Notes: generated by a model from the letters alone, not told the origin. Numbered from the stretch's first letter, positions 9,961 to 19,831 are shown. The stretch is 64,000 bases of DNA from Flavobacterium aeripolare (GCF_013294025.1 NZ_JABSNL010000005.1:1-64000); one strand, 5' to 3'. Made by a program: numbers and translations.

Positions 9961-10701
9961 CTAGTTAGTGATATAATCGTAATCAATTTCGGTTAAATAT
10001 AAGCCATGAGCGGGCACCGAAAACCCTGCTTTGTCTCTACTTTTATTAATGATGATTGTATTAAAGTCATCTAAGTTTATTTTATGCAATCCTACATTTA
10101 TCAATGTTCCCACAATGGATCTTACCATGTTCCTTAAAAAGCGATTGGCTGAAATAGTGAATACTAAATGGCCATCTTCTTCTTGCCATTGTGCGTGATA
10201 AATGCTACAATCAAATGTATTCACGTCAGTATTAACTTTTGAAAAACACTGAAAATCAGTATGCTTTAATAAAATATTTGCTGCTTCATTCATCAATGCC
10301 ACGTCTAGTTTTTGATAAAAATACCAACTCCTATCTTGTAAAAATGGGTTTTTAACTTGATTGATATGGTATTCATAAGTTCGCTTTGTAGCATCAAAGC
10401 GGCAATGGGCATCATCATGAACTAGGATAATATCATAAACGGCGATATCCTTAGGTAAATAAGAATTTAACTTATGAGCTAGTTGTTTGCTGTCTATTGG
10501 TTTATCAAAGTCAAAATGTGCATACATCAATTGTGCATGTACACCAGTATCTGTACGACCTGCACCCATAATTGAGATAGGACAGTTCAACAGTACAGAC
10601 AGTGCCGTATTTAATGTTTCTTGCACTGAACTGGCATTAGGTTGTAGTTGCCAGCCGTGATAAAGCGTGCCGTTATATGCTAGTTTTATAAAATATCTCA
10701 A
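9961..10701 (-). CDS. truA: tRNA pseudouridine(38-40) synthase TruA
   Basis: The product isomerises uridines 38-40 of the tRNA anticodon stem. I place the start at TTG 10701 (246 aa, beginning LRYFIKLAYNGT), where TruA proteins normally begin. A longer frame begins at TTG 10740, but that codon overlaps a good -7 promoter element (10730-10737). The catalytic aspartate lies in GAGRTDTGVHA, and the family's RFLRNMVRSIVGTL motif sits near the C-terminus. Length and domain order are normal. Confidence 0.95.
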   Translation of the reverse strand: MRYFIKLAYNGTLYHGWQLQPNASSVQETLNTALSVLLNCPISIMGAGRTDTGVHAQLMYAHFDFDKPIDSKQLAHKLNSYLPKDIAVYDIILVHDDAHCRFDATKRTYEYHINQVKNPFLQDRSWYFYQKLDVALMNEAANILLKHTDFQCFSKVNTDVNTFDCSIYHAQWQEEDGHLVFTISANRFLRNMVRSIVGTLINVGLHKINLDDFNTIIINKSRDKAGFSVPAHGLYLTEIDYDYITN

Positions 10702-10729
10702 GGTAAAGTAATCGCAAAGTTTTAAAAAG

Positions 10730-10737
10730 CAAAGGTA
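10730..10737 (-). promoter_or_regulatory. Flavobacterial -7 promoter element for truA
   Basis: TACCTTTG on the minus strand matches the Bacteroidota -7 consensus TAnnTTTG. It is 28 bases upstream of the TTG start at 10701. No TTG -33 element is seen at the ideal spacing. Confidence 0.5.
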
Positions 10738-10798
10738 CAAAGTTTTTATGTTGAGAAAAGGTTAAATCTACAAGTTATAATAGGTTCTCATTAAATTC

Positions 10799-10826
10799 TT
10801 GTTTTTAATTAAAGACTGTACCTTTG
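10799..10826 (+). promoter_or_regulatory. Flavobacterial promoter, TTG-N17-TACCTTTG
   Basis: TTG at 10799-10801, a 17-nt spacer and TACCTTTG at 10819-10826 exactly fit the TTG-N17-23-TAnnTTTG consensus known from Flavobacterium. Transcription should begin near 10832. That supports the ATG at 10859 as the start of the downstream gene and excludes the upstream TTG. Confidence 0.75.
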
Positions 10827-10858
10827 GATTCTCAAATAGTAATACTAGGGCCAATATA

Positions 10859-11353
10859 ATGAAGAATATCTTACTCCTTTCAGACACGCACAGTCATATC
10901 GATGATACGATCTTAAAATATGTGAATCAAGCTGACGAAGTTTGGCATGCTGGCGATATAGGAAATTTAGTCGTAACAGATACATTAAAAAAGCTAAAAC
11001 CGTTACGTGCAGTGTATGGCAACATTGACGACGATAAAGCCCGTATGGAGTTTCCTTTAAATAATCGATTTATGTGTGAAGGAGTAGCGGTATGGATCAC
11101 ACATATAGGTGGATATCCTGGCAAGTATAATGCTAATGTAAGAGAGGAGCTAGCAGCCAATCCACCTAAGTTGTTTATTTGCGGCCATTCCCACATTCTA
11201 AAAGTGATGTTTGATAAAAAAAACAATTTACTCCACATGAATCCGGGAGCATGTGGTAAAAGTGGTTTTCATCAAGTACGCACTATGCTTCGTTTTGTAA
11301 TAGACGGTGACAAAATAAAAGATTTAGAGATTATCGAAATTGGTAAAAAATAA
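10859..11353 (+). CDS. YfcE-family metallophosphoesterase
   Basis: 164 aa. The calcineurin-type metal motifs appear in order: SDTHSHID, HAGDIGN, YGNIDD, ITHIGG and CGHSHILK. This compact single-domain form belongs to the YfcE/MJ0936 group of bacterial phosphodiesterases, which hydrolyse phosphodiester test substrates and whose cellular substrate is mostly unknown. The protein is cytoplasmic with no signal peptide. It is transcribed divergently from truA from a well-defined promoter. The start at 10859 follows from that promoter and from the MKNILLLSDTH N-terminus. Confidence 0.93.
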   Translation: MKNILLLSDTHSHIDDTILKYVNQADEVWHAGDIGNLVVTDTLKKLKPLRAVYGNIDDDKARMEFPLNNRFMCEGVAVWITHIGGYPGKYNANVREELAANPPKLFICGHSHILKVMFDKKNNLLHMNPGACGKSGFHQVRTMLRFVIDGDKIKDLEIIEIGKK

Positions 11354-11357
11354 GTCG

Positions 11358-13055
11358 TTACGTTTTAGAAAGAATGGGGATTTTAAGTTTGATTTTTGTG
11401 CCTTCTTTTTCGTTTGAATTAATTTTAATTTTTCCTTTGATGTTGTTGATTCGGGCTCTAATTTGGTTCAAACCAAAACCGTCGTTAGAGTTGTAAATAT
11501 CTGTGTTAAAACCAGTACCATTATCTTGGATATGAATAATAAGTTGGTCTTCTTTTTCTTCTATATTAATTTGGGCTAAGGTCGCTTTACTGTGTTTTGT
11601 GATGTTGTTAAATAGCTCTGTAATGACAAAGTATATCTTCATTTCAAAATCCTCGTCATAACGTGTCTTGTCCTCTACTGAACTTGAATATTGAAAATGA
11701 ATCGTTGAATTAGAATTTTTCTCACATAAATCCTTTAAGGTAAAATACAATCCAAACCTGGCCAATAGTGACGGGATCAATTGATGAGATAAATCTCTTA
11801 CCTTATCATGTGCTTCTTTTAGTATTTGCTTTGTTTTTATAATCTCCTCTGAAGTGCTTTTATTTTTTGCTTGAAAGACGCTCAAATGCAGTCCTGCAGA
11901 TGACAGTAAAGCACTGATGTCATCATGTAAAAAAGAGGCAATTTTCTTTCTTTCAATCTCCTGACCATTTATCGATGCGTTATAAATGTTTTCTTGAATC
12001 TTTGTTTGGATGTCTTTGAATTTGTTTTTCTCTTTCAAGCGCATATTTTGGTAAAAGAAATATAGCATGATTATGATAAACAGTAAGACTGATATGATAA
12101 CAATACTAATTTGTTTGTTTCTTGACTGTTTCTCCATATGGAGTTCTTCACTTGTCTTGTATTTAGACTCAATATTGTCAATTTCTCTCTTATATTCATC
12201 AAGCTCTAAATTAATGCCCTCAATATTTACTTTTTTTGCCTTCTCTTCATTGTTGATTTCGACAACCAACATATTGTATTTTGCTAAATTTTCGTAAGCC
12301 TTTTTGTATTCTCCTGTTTTAAGTAAAAAGCGCGAGTATTCTTGATAAGAAAAGGAAAGGTCTGATTTGTCCTCCTCAGATTTTCCGATTAGTATAGCAC
12401 GTTCAAAGAATTTTTGTGCCTTTGCATTTTCATTATTGTAGCTACAGTACATTCCATTAAGCATGTTCAATGCTACAACAGTGGTTTGATCACCATATTT
12501 TTGATGATACTTATTAATATATTGTAAGTAGGGGAGGCCTTTGCTGAAATTTCCTATGTCAAAATAAGCCCATGCAATATTTAAATTGGTAAATACAAGC
12601 TGTTCATTGTCGGCTATTTTATTGCTATAGGCTAGCGATTTTTTATAATAATCAATACCTGTACTGTATTCCTTTTTATCAAAACAGTAAATGTTACCTA
12701 GATTATTATAGAGCCAATTTTTAAGTTCATCGTCGTTTGTTCTATCAGCATATAATAGCCCTTTTTTATAATAAAAGTAAGCTTTATCAACTTCGGCAAT
12801 ACCATCAAAATTTGCAGCGATGATATTGTAACATCTGGCAATTAGCTGGTCATCATTAGTCTTTATGGCTTTGTCTAATGCAATTCTAGACTTAACAAGT
12901 GATTTTTCGTATTTTTCATCGTGCATTAAAATAGTAGCTTCATTGCTCAGTTTTAAGGCTTCTTTTTTTGCCAATTCAATGTCCTGCGCAAAAAGCGTAC
13001 TGTAAGTAAACAGAATAAAAATAGTAAAGCAGAATTTCGCTTTTAAAATACGCAT
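11358..13055 (-). CDS. TPR-containing membrane sensor histidine kinase (NarX/HisKA_3 type)
   Basis: 565 aa. A signal peptide (1-23, ending LFAQ) leads to an extracytoplasmic TPR domain (about 30-270), then a charged coiled coil (270-310). One membrane helix follows (316-336), then a HisKA_3 dimerisation domain with the phospho-acceptor H377 in ASFLHDDISALL, and an ATPase domain (VITELFNNITKHSK, DNGTGF, GFGLNQIRARI). This layout is widespread in Bacteroidota and pairs with NarL/LuxR-type regulators. The regulator gene lies just upstream with a 33-bp gap, so the two form a two-component system. The signal is unknown; TPRs suggest a protein or peptide partner in the periplasm. Confidence 0.94.
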   Translation of the reverse strand: MRILKAKFCFTIFILFTYSTLFAQDIELAKKEALKLSNEATILMHDEKYEKSLVKSRIALDKAIKTNDDQLIARCYNIIAANFDGIAEVDKAYFYYKKGLLYADRTNDDELKNWLYNNLGNIYCFDKKEYSTGIDYYKKSLAYSNKIADNEQLVFTNLNIAWAYFDIGNFSKGLPYLQYINKYHQKYGDQTTVVALNMLNGMYCSYNNENAKAQKFFERAILIGKSEEDKSDLSFSYQEYSRFLLKTGEYKKAYENLAKYNMLVVEINNEEKAKKVNIEGINLELDEYKREIDNIESKYKTSEELHMEKQSRNKQISIVIISVLLFIIIMLYFFYQNMRLKEKNKFKDIQTKIQENIYNASINGQEIERKKIASFLHDDISALLSSAGLHLSVFQAKNKSTSEEIIKTKQILKEAHDKVRDLSHQLIPSLLARFGLYFTLKDLCEKNSNSTIHFQYSSSVEDKTRYDEDFEMKIYFVITELFNNITKHSKATLAQINIEEKEDQLIIHIQDNGTGFNTDIYNSNDGFGLNQIRARINNIKGKIKINSNEKEGTKIKLKIPILSKT

Positions 13056-13088
13056 ATGGATTTTTTTATAGGGATAAGGTTCAAGTAA

Positions 13089-13751
13089 TTAAGCTTTAAT
13101 CAACTTGTTTTTCATCGCATATTTTACTAGGCTAATGGTGTTTTTAGCCTTGAGTTTTTTCATAATATTTTTTCGGTGCGTTTCGACTGTATTGCTACTA
13201 ATAAAAAGAAACTCACTAATCTCTTTACCACTATATTCTAATGCGATTAAGGTGATGACCTCTATCTCGCGCTCTGTTAATATTTCAGATACGGTAGGAT
13301 TGTATTTATTGACCTTAATATTGTCTCTAGTAGCAGTATTAAAAATTTTCTCTCTTACGATATTGCAAAAGTATTCCTCACCTAAGTTTACAAAATGAAT
13401 TGCTTCTAGAATATGTTCTGCTGCGCATTGTTTAGTGAGGTAACCGCTAGCGCCTAGTTTCATGACTTCTTTAATTAATTTAAGTTCGTCATAACTAGAT
13501 AGAATAATCACTTTGCACGGGAATCCTTTTTCTTTAAACTCTTTTAAAACCTCGATACCGTCTTTTTGAGGCATGCTAATATCTAATACTAGTACCTCAG
13601 TGTTGTTAACTGTGACTTCGTTGTACAAATCACTACCATTTAAGGAAAAACCTACAACTTCAAAATCAGCGACAGTATTTAATAGTGTTTTCATTCCATC
13701 GATGAGTACTTGATGGTCGTCAGCAAGGTGTATGCGTATTTTATCTTTCAT
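13089..13751 (-). CDS. LuxR/NarL-family response regulator
   Basis: 220 aa from ATG 13751. An earlier TTG at 13772 overlaps a -7 promoter element and is unlikely. The receiver domain (IHLADDHQVLIDG; phospho-acceptor in VLVLDISMPQKDG; conserved Thr/Ser and Lys in IILSSYD and GYLTK) is joined to a C-terminal LuxR helix-turn-helix (LTEREIEVITLIA, ISSNTVETHRKNI). It is first in the operon with the TPR histidine kinase, which very likely phosphorylates it. Target genes cannot be inferred. Confidence 0.95.
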   Translation of the reverse strand: MKDKIRIHLADDHQVLIDGMKTLLNTVADFEVVGFSLNGSDLYNEVTVNNTEVLVLDISMPQKDGIEVLKEFKEKGFPCKVIILSSYDELKLIKEVMKLGASGYLTKQCAAEHILEAIHFVNLGEEYFCNIVREKIFNTATRDNIKVNKYNPTVSEILTEREIEVITLIALEYSGKEISEFLFISSNTVETHRKNIMKKLKAKNTISLVKYAMKNKLIKA

Positions 13752-13769
13752 TTCTAAAAAAGGTGAAGC

Positions 13770-13777
13770 CAAATTTA
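13770..13777 (-). promoter_or_regulatory. -7 promoter element of the two-component operon
   Basis: TAAATTTG on the minus strand fits TAnnTTTG and lies 19 bp upstream of the ATG at 13751. It overlaps the alternative TTG start, arguing against it. No convincing -33 element is seen. Confidence 0.4.
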
Positions 13778-13846
13778 TATAAAATTATGTTAATACCTTT
13801 GTTAAAGTAATGATTAATCTGCCTTTTTTAGATTTTGGCCACAAAA

Positions 13847-13872
13847 AAACCCGAACTTTAACATTCGGGTTT
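13847..13872 (-). terminator. Terminator of the DUF4293 gene
   Basis: A 9-bp stem, AAACCCGAA (13847-13855) with TTCGGGTTT (13864-13872), is flanked by an A-run that becomes a T-run on the minus strand. Confidence 0.8.
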
Positions 13873-13902
13873 CCTTCGCACTAATAAACTAAGTTTATAG
13901 GT

Positions 13903-14316
13903 TTATCTCAGTCTATCCACAGATTTTACAAGATCTTCGTCCTTTTTGATGGCTTTATTAGCTAAAACTAATAATACGATAGTCAAAATAGGAAGAAACA
14001 TCCCAATACCTTTCTCTGAAACAGTGGCTGCTTCTCCAGATAAGTTTAGTGAACGATATACAAATAATCCTAATAAAATTAAATTTAATATCATATTCAA
14101 TCTGCCTAATACAAATTGATTTTGTCTCTTTTTATATGAAATGATAGCAATTGCAGTCATAGCAGTGCTTAGTCCAAAAAGTACAATGTAAACTTGATCT
14201 AGCATGAAATAAAAGTCTTGACCGTTGTCTGATTTCCAAAGAGGAAAAACAAATGGCAATACTGCTGTTGCAATGAAAGCTAAAAGCAAATAAATCGTCT
14301 GTATTCTTTGTATCAT
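13903..14316 (-). CDS. DUF4293 family membrane protein
   Basis: 137 aa with four predicted membrane helices: residues about 5-25, 40-60, 70-90 and 105-125. The N-terminus (MIQRIQTIYLLLAF) and overall length match DUF4293, a family restricted to Bacteroidota and often found next to rho, as here. The C-terminus is short and charged. The function is unknown. The gene is divergent from rho and ends in its own terminator. Confidence 0.88.
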   Translation of the reverse strand: MIQRIQTIYLLLAFIATAVLPFVFPLWKSDNGQDFYFMLDQVYIVLFGLSTAMTAIAIISYKKRQNQFVLGRLNMILNLILLGLFVYRSLNLSGEAATVSEKGIGMFLPILTIVLLVLANKAIKKDEDLVKSVDRLR

Positions 14317-14501
14317 TTTGTGTATTTGTTTTACAAAAATATATTATCTTTTTTAAAAATACTATTGTATCATTAAATTTTATTCGTATTATTGCACCAT
14401 AATGCCGTAAGCACTTCATACTGCGGTCGATTCAAAATAAAATAATTACTATCTCATCTCCAAAGTAGTATTTCCACATTAATTAAATCCATAGAACATT
14501 C

Positions 14502-16259
14502 ATGTTTGATATTTCTGCATTAAAAGAAATGAAGCTTTCTGAGCTTCAACAAATAGCTAAAGCAGCTAAAACAATTAAATTTAATGGTGTAAAGAAAGAT
14601 ACCTTAATAGGATTGATACTAGAACAACAAAATCCAGGTGCAGCTGCTGTACCAGAGGAGAAAGTTGTGAAACCGACTGCCGAAAGTAAACCTAAGCGAT
14701 CTCGTATTACTGCTACTGAAAATGTAGATGAAAGTATTGCTGAGGCTCCTAAACCCAAAGCCAAGATTATTATTTCTAAAAAAACTAAAGTAGTTGAAGA
14801 TGCTGCTGTAGAGAATAGTAAGGAGGAAGCTAAAATAGTAAATACTGAGGAGGCTAAAGCTGACGAGAGTGCTGAAAATGAAGGAAAAAAGCCTGCTAAA
14901 ATTGTGAAATTTAGTAAATCGGCTTACGAGAAAAAAATGGCTTTGAAAAAAAGCAAAGAGGTACCCTCTATTGATGGAGCGAAGCCAGCGGAAGGAGCAG
15001 TAGATGAAGTGGTACAACCCGCAGCTGTAGCAGAACCTAGCGCTCCAGTAAAAAAGGTAAATCCAAATCAATTAAACAAACAAAATACCAACCCTAATTT
15101 CAAGACTAAGAAAAACAATTTTAGAGATTCTGATTTTGAATTTGACGGGATAATAGAGAGCGAAGGTGTACTTGAAATGATGGCTGATGGTTATGGTTTT
15201 TTAAGATCATCTGATTATAATTACTTGGCCTCTCCAGATGATATTTATTTATCAACATCACAAATACGATTATTTGGTTTAAAAACAGGTGACACGGTAA
15301 AAGGTGTAGTGCGTCCTCCAAAAGAGGGAGAAAAGTTTTTTCCGCTTGTTCGTGTATTAAAAATTAATGGACATGATCCACAGGTAGTGCGTGATCGTGT
15401 ATCGTTTGAACATCTTACACCCGTTTTTCCATCAGAAAAGTTTAATCTTGCAGAGCGTCAAAGTAGTATTTCTACACGTATTATTGACTTGTTTTCACCA
15501 ATAGGAAAAGGACAACGTGGAATGATCGTTGCACAACCTAAGACAGGTAAAACAATGTTACTAAAAGAAATAGCTAACGCTATTGCAGCCAATCATCCAG
15601 AAGTATATTTATTAGTACTGCTTATTGATGAGCGTCCTGAGGAAGTTACTGATATGCAACGCAGTGTGCGTGGGGAAGTAATTGCTTCAACATTTGATAG
15701 AGAGCCACAAGAACACGTTAAAATTGCTAATATCGTTCTTGAAAAAGCAAAGAGGTTAGTAGAATGTGGGCATGATGTAGTAATCTTATTGGATTCTATT
15801 ACTCGTTTGGCAAGAGCATACAATACGGTTCAACCAGCATCAGGAAAAGTTTTAAGTGGTGGTGTTGATGCCAATGCATTACAAAAGCCGAAGCGTTTCT
15901 TTGGAGCAGCTCGTAACGTAGAAAATGGTGGTTCATTGAGTATCATTGCAACAGCACTTACTGAAACTGGTTCTAAAATGGATGAAGTAATCTTTGAAGA
16001 GTTTAAAGGTACCGGTAATATGGAGCTTCAATTAGATAGAAAAATTGCTAATAAACGAATTTTCCCAGCTATTGATTTAACATCTTCTAGTACAAGACGT
16101 GATGATTTATTGCTTGATGAAAACACATTACAGAGAATGTGGATCATGAGAAAATATCTTGCTGATATGAACCCTGTCGAAGCAATGAGTTTTATAAATG
16201 ATCGATTTAGACAAACAAAAAACAATGAAGAGTTTTTAATATCTATGAATAACGGATAA
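14502..16259 (+). CDS. rho: Transcription termination factor Rho with long disordered insertion
   Basis: 585 aa against about 420 in E. coli. The hexameric RNA helicase ends untranslated transcripts. Residues 1-45 form the Rho N-terminal helical domain. Residues 46-210 are a low-complexity Lys/Glu/Ala/Pro-rich insertion that turns Asn/Lys-rich at its end. Residues 211-285 are the cold-shock-like RNA-binding domain ([15 protein letters not shown]). The ATPase follows with Walker [16 protein letters not shown] (338-351), [10 protein letters not shown], the R-loop and SGGVDANAL. The extra length is an insertion, since the catalytic core is complete. Such insertions are typical of Bacteroidota Rho. 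A bidirectional terminator follows the stop. Confidence 0.98.
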   Translation: MFDISALKEMKLSELQQIAKAAKTIKFNGVKKDTLIGLILEQQNPGAAAVPEEKVVKPTAESKPKRSRITATENVDESIAEAPKPKAKIIISKKTKVVEDAAVENSKEEAKIVNTEEAKADESAENEGKKPAKIVKFSKSAYEKKMALKKSKEVPSIDGAKPAEGAVDEVVQPAAVAEPSAPVKKVNPNQLNKQNTNPNFKTKKNNFRDSDFEFDGIIESEGVLEMMADGYGFLRSSDYNYLASPDDIYLSTSQIRLFGLKTGDTVKGVVRPPKEGEKFFPLVRVLKINGHDPQVVRDRVSFEHLTPVFPSEKFNLAERQSSISTRIIDLFSPIGKGQRGMIVAQPKTGKTMLLKEIANAIAANHPEVYLLVLLIDERPEEVTDMQRSVRGEVIASTFDREPQEHVKIANIVLEKAKRLVECGHDVVILLDSITRLARAYNTVQPASGKVLSGGVDANALQKPKRFFGAARNVENGGSLSIIATALTETGSKMDEVIFEEFKGTGNMELQLDRKIANKRIFPAIDLTSSSTRRDDLLLDENTLQRMWIMRKYLADMNPVEAMSFINDRFRQTKNNEEFLISMNNG

Positions 16260-16281
16260 TAATAAACGGCTTCTACTCTAT

Positions 16282-16327
16282 AAAAAAAAACTCACTACGG
16301 CAAATGCTATAGTGAGGTTTTTTTTTA
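16282..16327. terminator. Bidirectional terminator after rho
   Basis: The stem CTCACTA (16291-16297) with TAGTGAG (16310-16316) has an A-run on the left and a T-run on the right, so it can end transcription from both sides. Confidence 0.85.
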
Positions 16328-16340
16328 TTTGAAGAGTCTA

Positions 16341-16374
16341 AAAAAAAAGCACTTTCAATTTGAAAGTGCTTTTA
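16341..16374 (-). terminator. Terminator of the RNA methyltransferase gene
   Basis: A 10-bp perfect stem, AGCACTTTCA (16349-16358) with TGAAAGTGCT (16361-16370), is followed by eight or more T residues on the minus strand, 14 bp beyond the stop at 16388. Confidence 0.85.
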
Positions 16375-16387
16375 GATATCGTTTTAA

Positions 16388-17656
16388 TTACGCTACAGTG
16401 GTTTCTATTTCTACAGCTTTAATCACTTTTGGTTTTTCCACTGCTTCTTTTCTTTCTAAAAGAGCCATGTAAAAACCGTCAAAACCAGACTCATGAGCTA
16501 GGATTTTTTGGTCTTTTATAAAAGTAAATTCTTGACCTATATCGGTTTTTAAGAATTTTTCCACTTGTTCTTGATTCTCAGATGGTAAAATAGAGCATGT
16601 AGCATATACTAGCTTACCTCCTGGTTTTACAATTTTAGAATAGCTTTCTAAAACTTCTGCTTGAATCTTGCGAATATTGTCTATAAATTCTGGTTGCAAT
16701 TTCCACTTAGCATCAGGATTTCTTTTAAGAACTCCAAGTCCGCTACATGGTGCATCGATTAATACACGATCTGCTTTTTGGTGCAATTTCTTGATCACCT
16801 TAGTGGTGTCAATGATGCGGTATTCGATATTGAATGCGCCATCACGTTTTGCGCGTATTTTTAATTGCTTTAATTTACTTTCATATAAATCCATTGCAAT
16901 CAATTGCCCTTTATTTTCCATTAAGGCTGCGATATGCAATGTTTTTCCTCCCGCACCTGCACAAGTATCAACTACTCTCATTCCTGGTTTAACATCCAGA
17001 AAAGCAGCAACAAGTTGTGAATTTGCATCTTGTACTTCAAAGAATCCTTGTTTAAAAGCATCAGTCATAAATACATTTGCTCTTTCTTTAAGCACTAATG
17101 CATCTGGTTGATTTTCTAAAACATCTGTATCAATGTCTAAATCCATTAAGATAGCTCTTAATGCCGTTTTAGTAGTTTTTAAAGTGTTTACTCTCAAGAT
17201 AACCTTTGCTGGTTGATTTTGAGCTGTAATCTCTTTAGACCAAACTTTCTCACCAAGTTCTTGAACACCTACAGCATCCATCCAGTCTGGTATAGATTCT
17301 TTTATTGCTCGCGTTTTTGATAATTCGTCAAAACGTCCTTTTATCTTTCTTTCAGGTGTTCCTTCTAGTTGTCTCCAATCTGGAATAGGATATCCTCTTA
17401 ATACAGCCCATACTGAAAACATTCTCCAAATATTGTCTCTATCAAACGGTGCTTTAACTTCAGCAACTTCAGCGTATAAACGTTTCCAACGGACGATTTC
17501 GTAGATTGTCTCTGCTACAAACTTTCTATCAGAACTTCCCCAACGCTTGTCTTTTTTTAACGCTCTTGCAACTACCTTGTCAGCGTATTCTCCCTCGTTA
17601 AATATTGCATTTAGGGAATCTATTGTAGTGTAAACTAAATTTCTATGTAATCTCAT
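16388..17656 (-). CDS. RsmB/NOP-family RNA (cytosine-5) methyltransferase
   Basis: 422 aa. A NusB-like N-terminal region (about residues 1-140) is followed by a SAM-dependent methyltransferase fold. Motifs are VDTCAGAGGKTLH (SAM binding), IDAPCSGLG (motif IV with the resolving Cys) and YATCSILPSENQEQV (motif VI with the nucleophilic Cys). This two-cysteine arrangement is diagnostic of m5C RNA methyltransferases. RsmB modifies 16S rRNA, but Bacteroidota carry several NOP2/Sun paralogues, so the exact target is inferred. It is a single gene with its own terminator. Confidence 0.92.
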   Translation of the reverse strand: MRLHRNLVYTTIDSLNAIFNEGEYADKVVARALKKDKRWGSSDRKFVAETIYEIVRWKRLYAEVAEVKAPFDRDNIWRMFSVWAVLRGYPIPDWRQLEGTPERKIKGRFDELSKTRAIKESIPDWMDAVGVQELGEKVWSKEITAQNQPAKVILRVNTLKTTKTALRAILMDLDIDTDVLENQPDALVLKERANVFMTDAFKQGFFEVQDANSQLVAAFLDVKPGMRVVDTCAGAGGKTLHIAALMENKGQLIAMDLYESKLKQLKIRAKRDGAFNIEYRIIDTTKVIKKLHQKADRVLIDAPCSGLGVLKRNPDAKWKLQPEFIDNIRKIQAEVLESYSKIVKPGGKLVYATCSILPSENQEQVEKFLKTDIGQEFTFIKDQKILAHESGFDGFYMALLERKEAVEKPKVIKAVEIETTVA

Positions 17657-17761
17657 TTTTAATAATTGAGGTGCAAAGGTAGTATTAATTGATTGAAAGA
17701 TAAATTTTTAATAATGATTGTTGTATTTATATTTCATTTACTGTCACTTTATAGCATAAAA

Positions 17762-17793
17762 AAACCACTGCAAGATTACAGTGGTCTATTTTT
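17762..17793 (-). terminator. Terminator of kup
   Basis: The stem CCACTG (17765-17770) with CAGTGG (17779-17784) leads into a T-run on the minus strand. It sits 16 bp past the kup stop. Confidence 0.75.
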
Positions 17794-17808
17794 GTGCTCT
17801 AAAGACGA

Positions 17809-19770
17809 TTATTTTACTCTTGTTAAGCCTATGTTTTTAGGAGCGTGAAGCACCATTGGGAATTTTTCAATTTTAACAGAGCTACTGTCTAATCCAAAAG
17901 CGCTCTCCTCTGACAAACTTAATTTTTTGATCAAGAAATAAGAATTCATGATGATTTTTTCATGCCATCTCATATCGCTATCGTTTGATAAGAATTTTTC
18001 TGATAAGACAAACTTGAAGTCTCCTATAATATTATTCTTATTTAGAGACTCGTAACGGCTAGTGATATCCATTTCTCCTTTTTTAACCATATCCTTAATT
18101 ACTTCTTTAAACATCAGGTTGATTTTTGTAGGCTCTCTAAAACCTAGATTAAAATCAACGCGATAAATATCGTCCTTAAGTATTTCGGTTACTTTATATT
18201 CTGTTTTATAAGGTTCACTTAAAATATTTACATGGACAAACCAGTATATATCTGCTCTTTTAGGTCTTTTTTGTAAAATAGAGTACATTACTTTTTCCTC
18301 TATTTCATCAACACGATTTGCATTAGTCATATAAACTAAATGTGTAGCATACTTAGGGATGGTTAAATCAACGCTCAGTTCACTTAGTACTTTTCTGTAA
18401 TCTGCTATTTTAACGATTTTAGTGTAGTTTTTGCTGATTTTTTTAGCAAGGTACCATGTCGTCATTATCGAAATTAAAATCAAAGCAATGATCAAAGTAA
18501 CGTATCCACCATCGCCAAATTTAGTAATGTTGGCTGCGAGAAAACTAAATTCGATTAAAAGATAGACTGTAATTAGAGGTATAATTAAGTACAATTTGAC
18601 TCTTTTCATTATCAAATAAAAGTTCAGCAAGATGGTTGTCATAATCATACAAAGTATAATCGCTAATCCATAAGCGTGCTCCATATTACTCGATTGTTCA
18701 AAGTGGAGTACAATACCCACACAGCCTAAAAATAGTAACCAGTTAATAGAAGGGATATATAGTTGTCCTTTTAACTCAGTAGGGTATTTTATTTTTACTT
18801 TAGGCCAGAAGTTCAATCGCATTGCTTCATTAATTAAGGTAAATGAACCTGTTATTAATGCTTGTGATGCAATGACGGCAGCTAGCGTAGCAATGACAAT
18901 CCCTATGGGTTGAAACCAATCGGCCATGATTAAATAAAAGGGGTTTCCATTCGACCCACCTAATGTTTGTAATGTCTGTCCTTCATGCTGAATTAAGTAT
19001 GCTGCTTGTCCAAAATAGTTTAATACCAAGGCTGATTTTACAAAAATCCAACTCACACGAATGTTTTTACGTCCGCAATGCCCCATGTCTGAATATAGCG
19101 CCTCAGCTCCTGTCGTACATAAGAAAACAAAACCTAAAACGAAAAAACCTTCTGGGTGTATCGTTAATAAATGATAGGCGTAGTACGGGTTGAATGCTTT
19201 GAAAACTTCAGGAAACTTTATGATTTGAATTAATCCCAATGTTCCTAACATACTAAACCATACAAGCATCATAGGAGCAAAGAATTTACCCACAAGTTTA
19301 GTTCCAAATTGTTGTATAGAAAATAGAACAAAGAGTATCCCTATGACGATAGGAACGGTATTAAGACTAGGGTTGTATGTTTTTATACCTTCAATTGCAG
19401 AGGATACAGAGATGGGAGGGGTAATGATTCCATCTGCTAAGAGTGCGCTTCCGCCAATAATTGCGGGGACAATCAGCCATTTTATTTTTGTCTTTTTCAC
19501 TAAAGCATATAATGCAAAAATCCCACCTTCCCCGTGGTTATCTGCGCTTAAAGTAATCATTACGTACTTAATAGTAGTTTGTAATGTCAGCGTCCAGAAA
19601 ACGCAAGAGATTCCACCTAATACGATATCAGCATTGATGACTGATTCTCCAAGTATTGCTTTCATTACATACAATGGTGAGGTACCAATGTCTCCGTAAA
19701 TTATTCCTAATGTAATCAGTAAACCACCTAGAGTAAGTTTGGAGTGCAAATTTTTGTGCTGAGTGCTCAT
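17809..19770 (-). CDS. kup: KUP-family potassium uptake transporter
   Basis: 653 aa, near the usual length of about 620-650. The family's opening segment LGIIYGDIGTSPLYVMKAI (residues about 18-36) carries the conserved GD-G-TSPLY signature, and about twelve membrane helices follow up to residue 445. Other family marks are the DNHGEGGIFALYAL loop and the ADGIITPPISV helix. The C-terminal cytoplasmic part of about 200 residues is typical of KUP. It imports K+ with protons. A -7 promoter element lies upstream. Confidence 0.97.
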   Translation of the reverse strand: MSTQHKNLHSKLTLGGLLITLGIIYGDIGTSPLYVMKAILGESVINADIVLGGISCVFWTLTLQTTIKYVMITLSADNHGEGGIFALYALVKKTKIKWLIVPAIIGGSALLADGIITPPISVSSAIEGIKTYNPSLNTVPIVIGILFVLFSIQQFGTKLVGKFFAPMMLVWFSMLGTLGLIQIIKFPEVFKAFNPYYAYHLLTIHPEGFFVLGFVFLCTTGAEALYSDMGHCGRKNIRVSWIFVKSALVLNYFGQAAYLIQHEGQTLQTLGGSNGNPFYLIMADWFQPIGIVIATLAAVIASQALITGSFTLINEAMRLNFWPKVKIKYPTELKGQLYIPSINWLLFLGCVGIVLHFEQSSNMEHAYGLAIILCMIMTTILLNFYLIMKRVKLYLIIPLITVYLLIEFSFLAANITKFGDGGYVTLIIALILISIMTTWYLAKKISKNYTKIVKIADYRKVLSELSVDLTIPKYATHLVYMTNANRVDEIEEKVMYSILQKRPKRADIYWFVHVNILSEPYKTEYKVTEILKDDIYRVDFNLGFREPTKINLMFKEVIKDMVKKGEMDITSRYESLNKNNIIGDFKFVLSEKFLSNDSDMRWHEKIIMNSYFLIKKLSLSEESAFGLDSSSVKIEKFPMVLHAPKNIGLTRVK

Positions 19771-19793
19771 GTATTATTTTTAATATAACGCGT

Positions 19794-19801
19794 CAAATTT
19801 A
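19794..19801 (-). promoter_or_regulatory. -7 promoter element of kup
   Basis: TAAATTTG on the minus strand, 24 bp upstream of the kup ATG, fits TAnnTTTG. The -33 TTG is not seen at the expected distance. Confidence 0.4.
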
Positions 19802-19831
19802 CTCTTTTTAAATATATTAGAATGGTTTATT

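Noticed and set aside
14619..15071. 150-aa frame antisense to rho
   Set aside because: It is the shadow of the Lys/Glu-rich insertion in Rho (Phe/Ser-rich in antisense) and has no promoter of its own.
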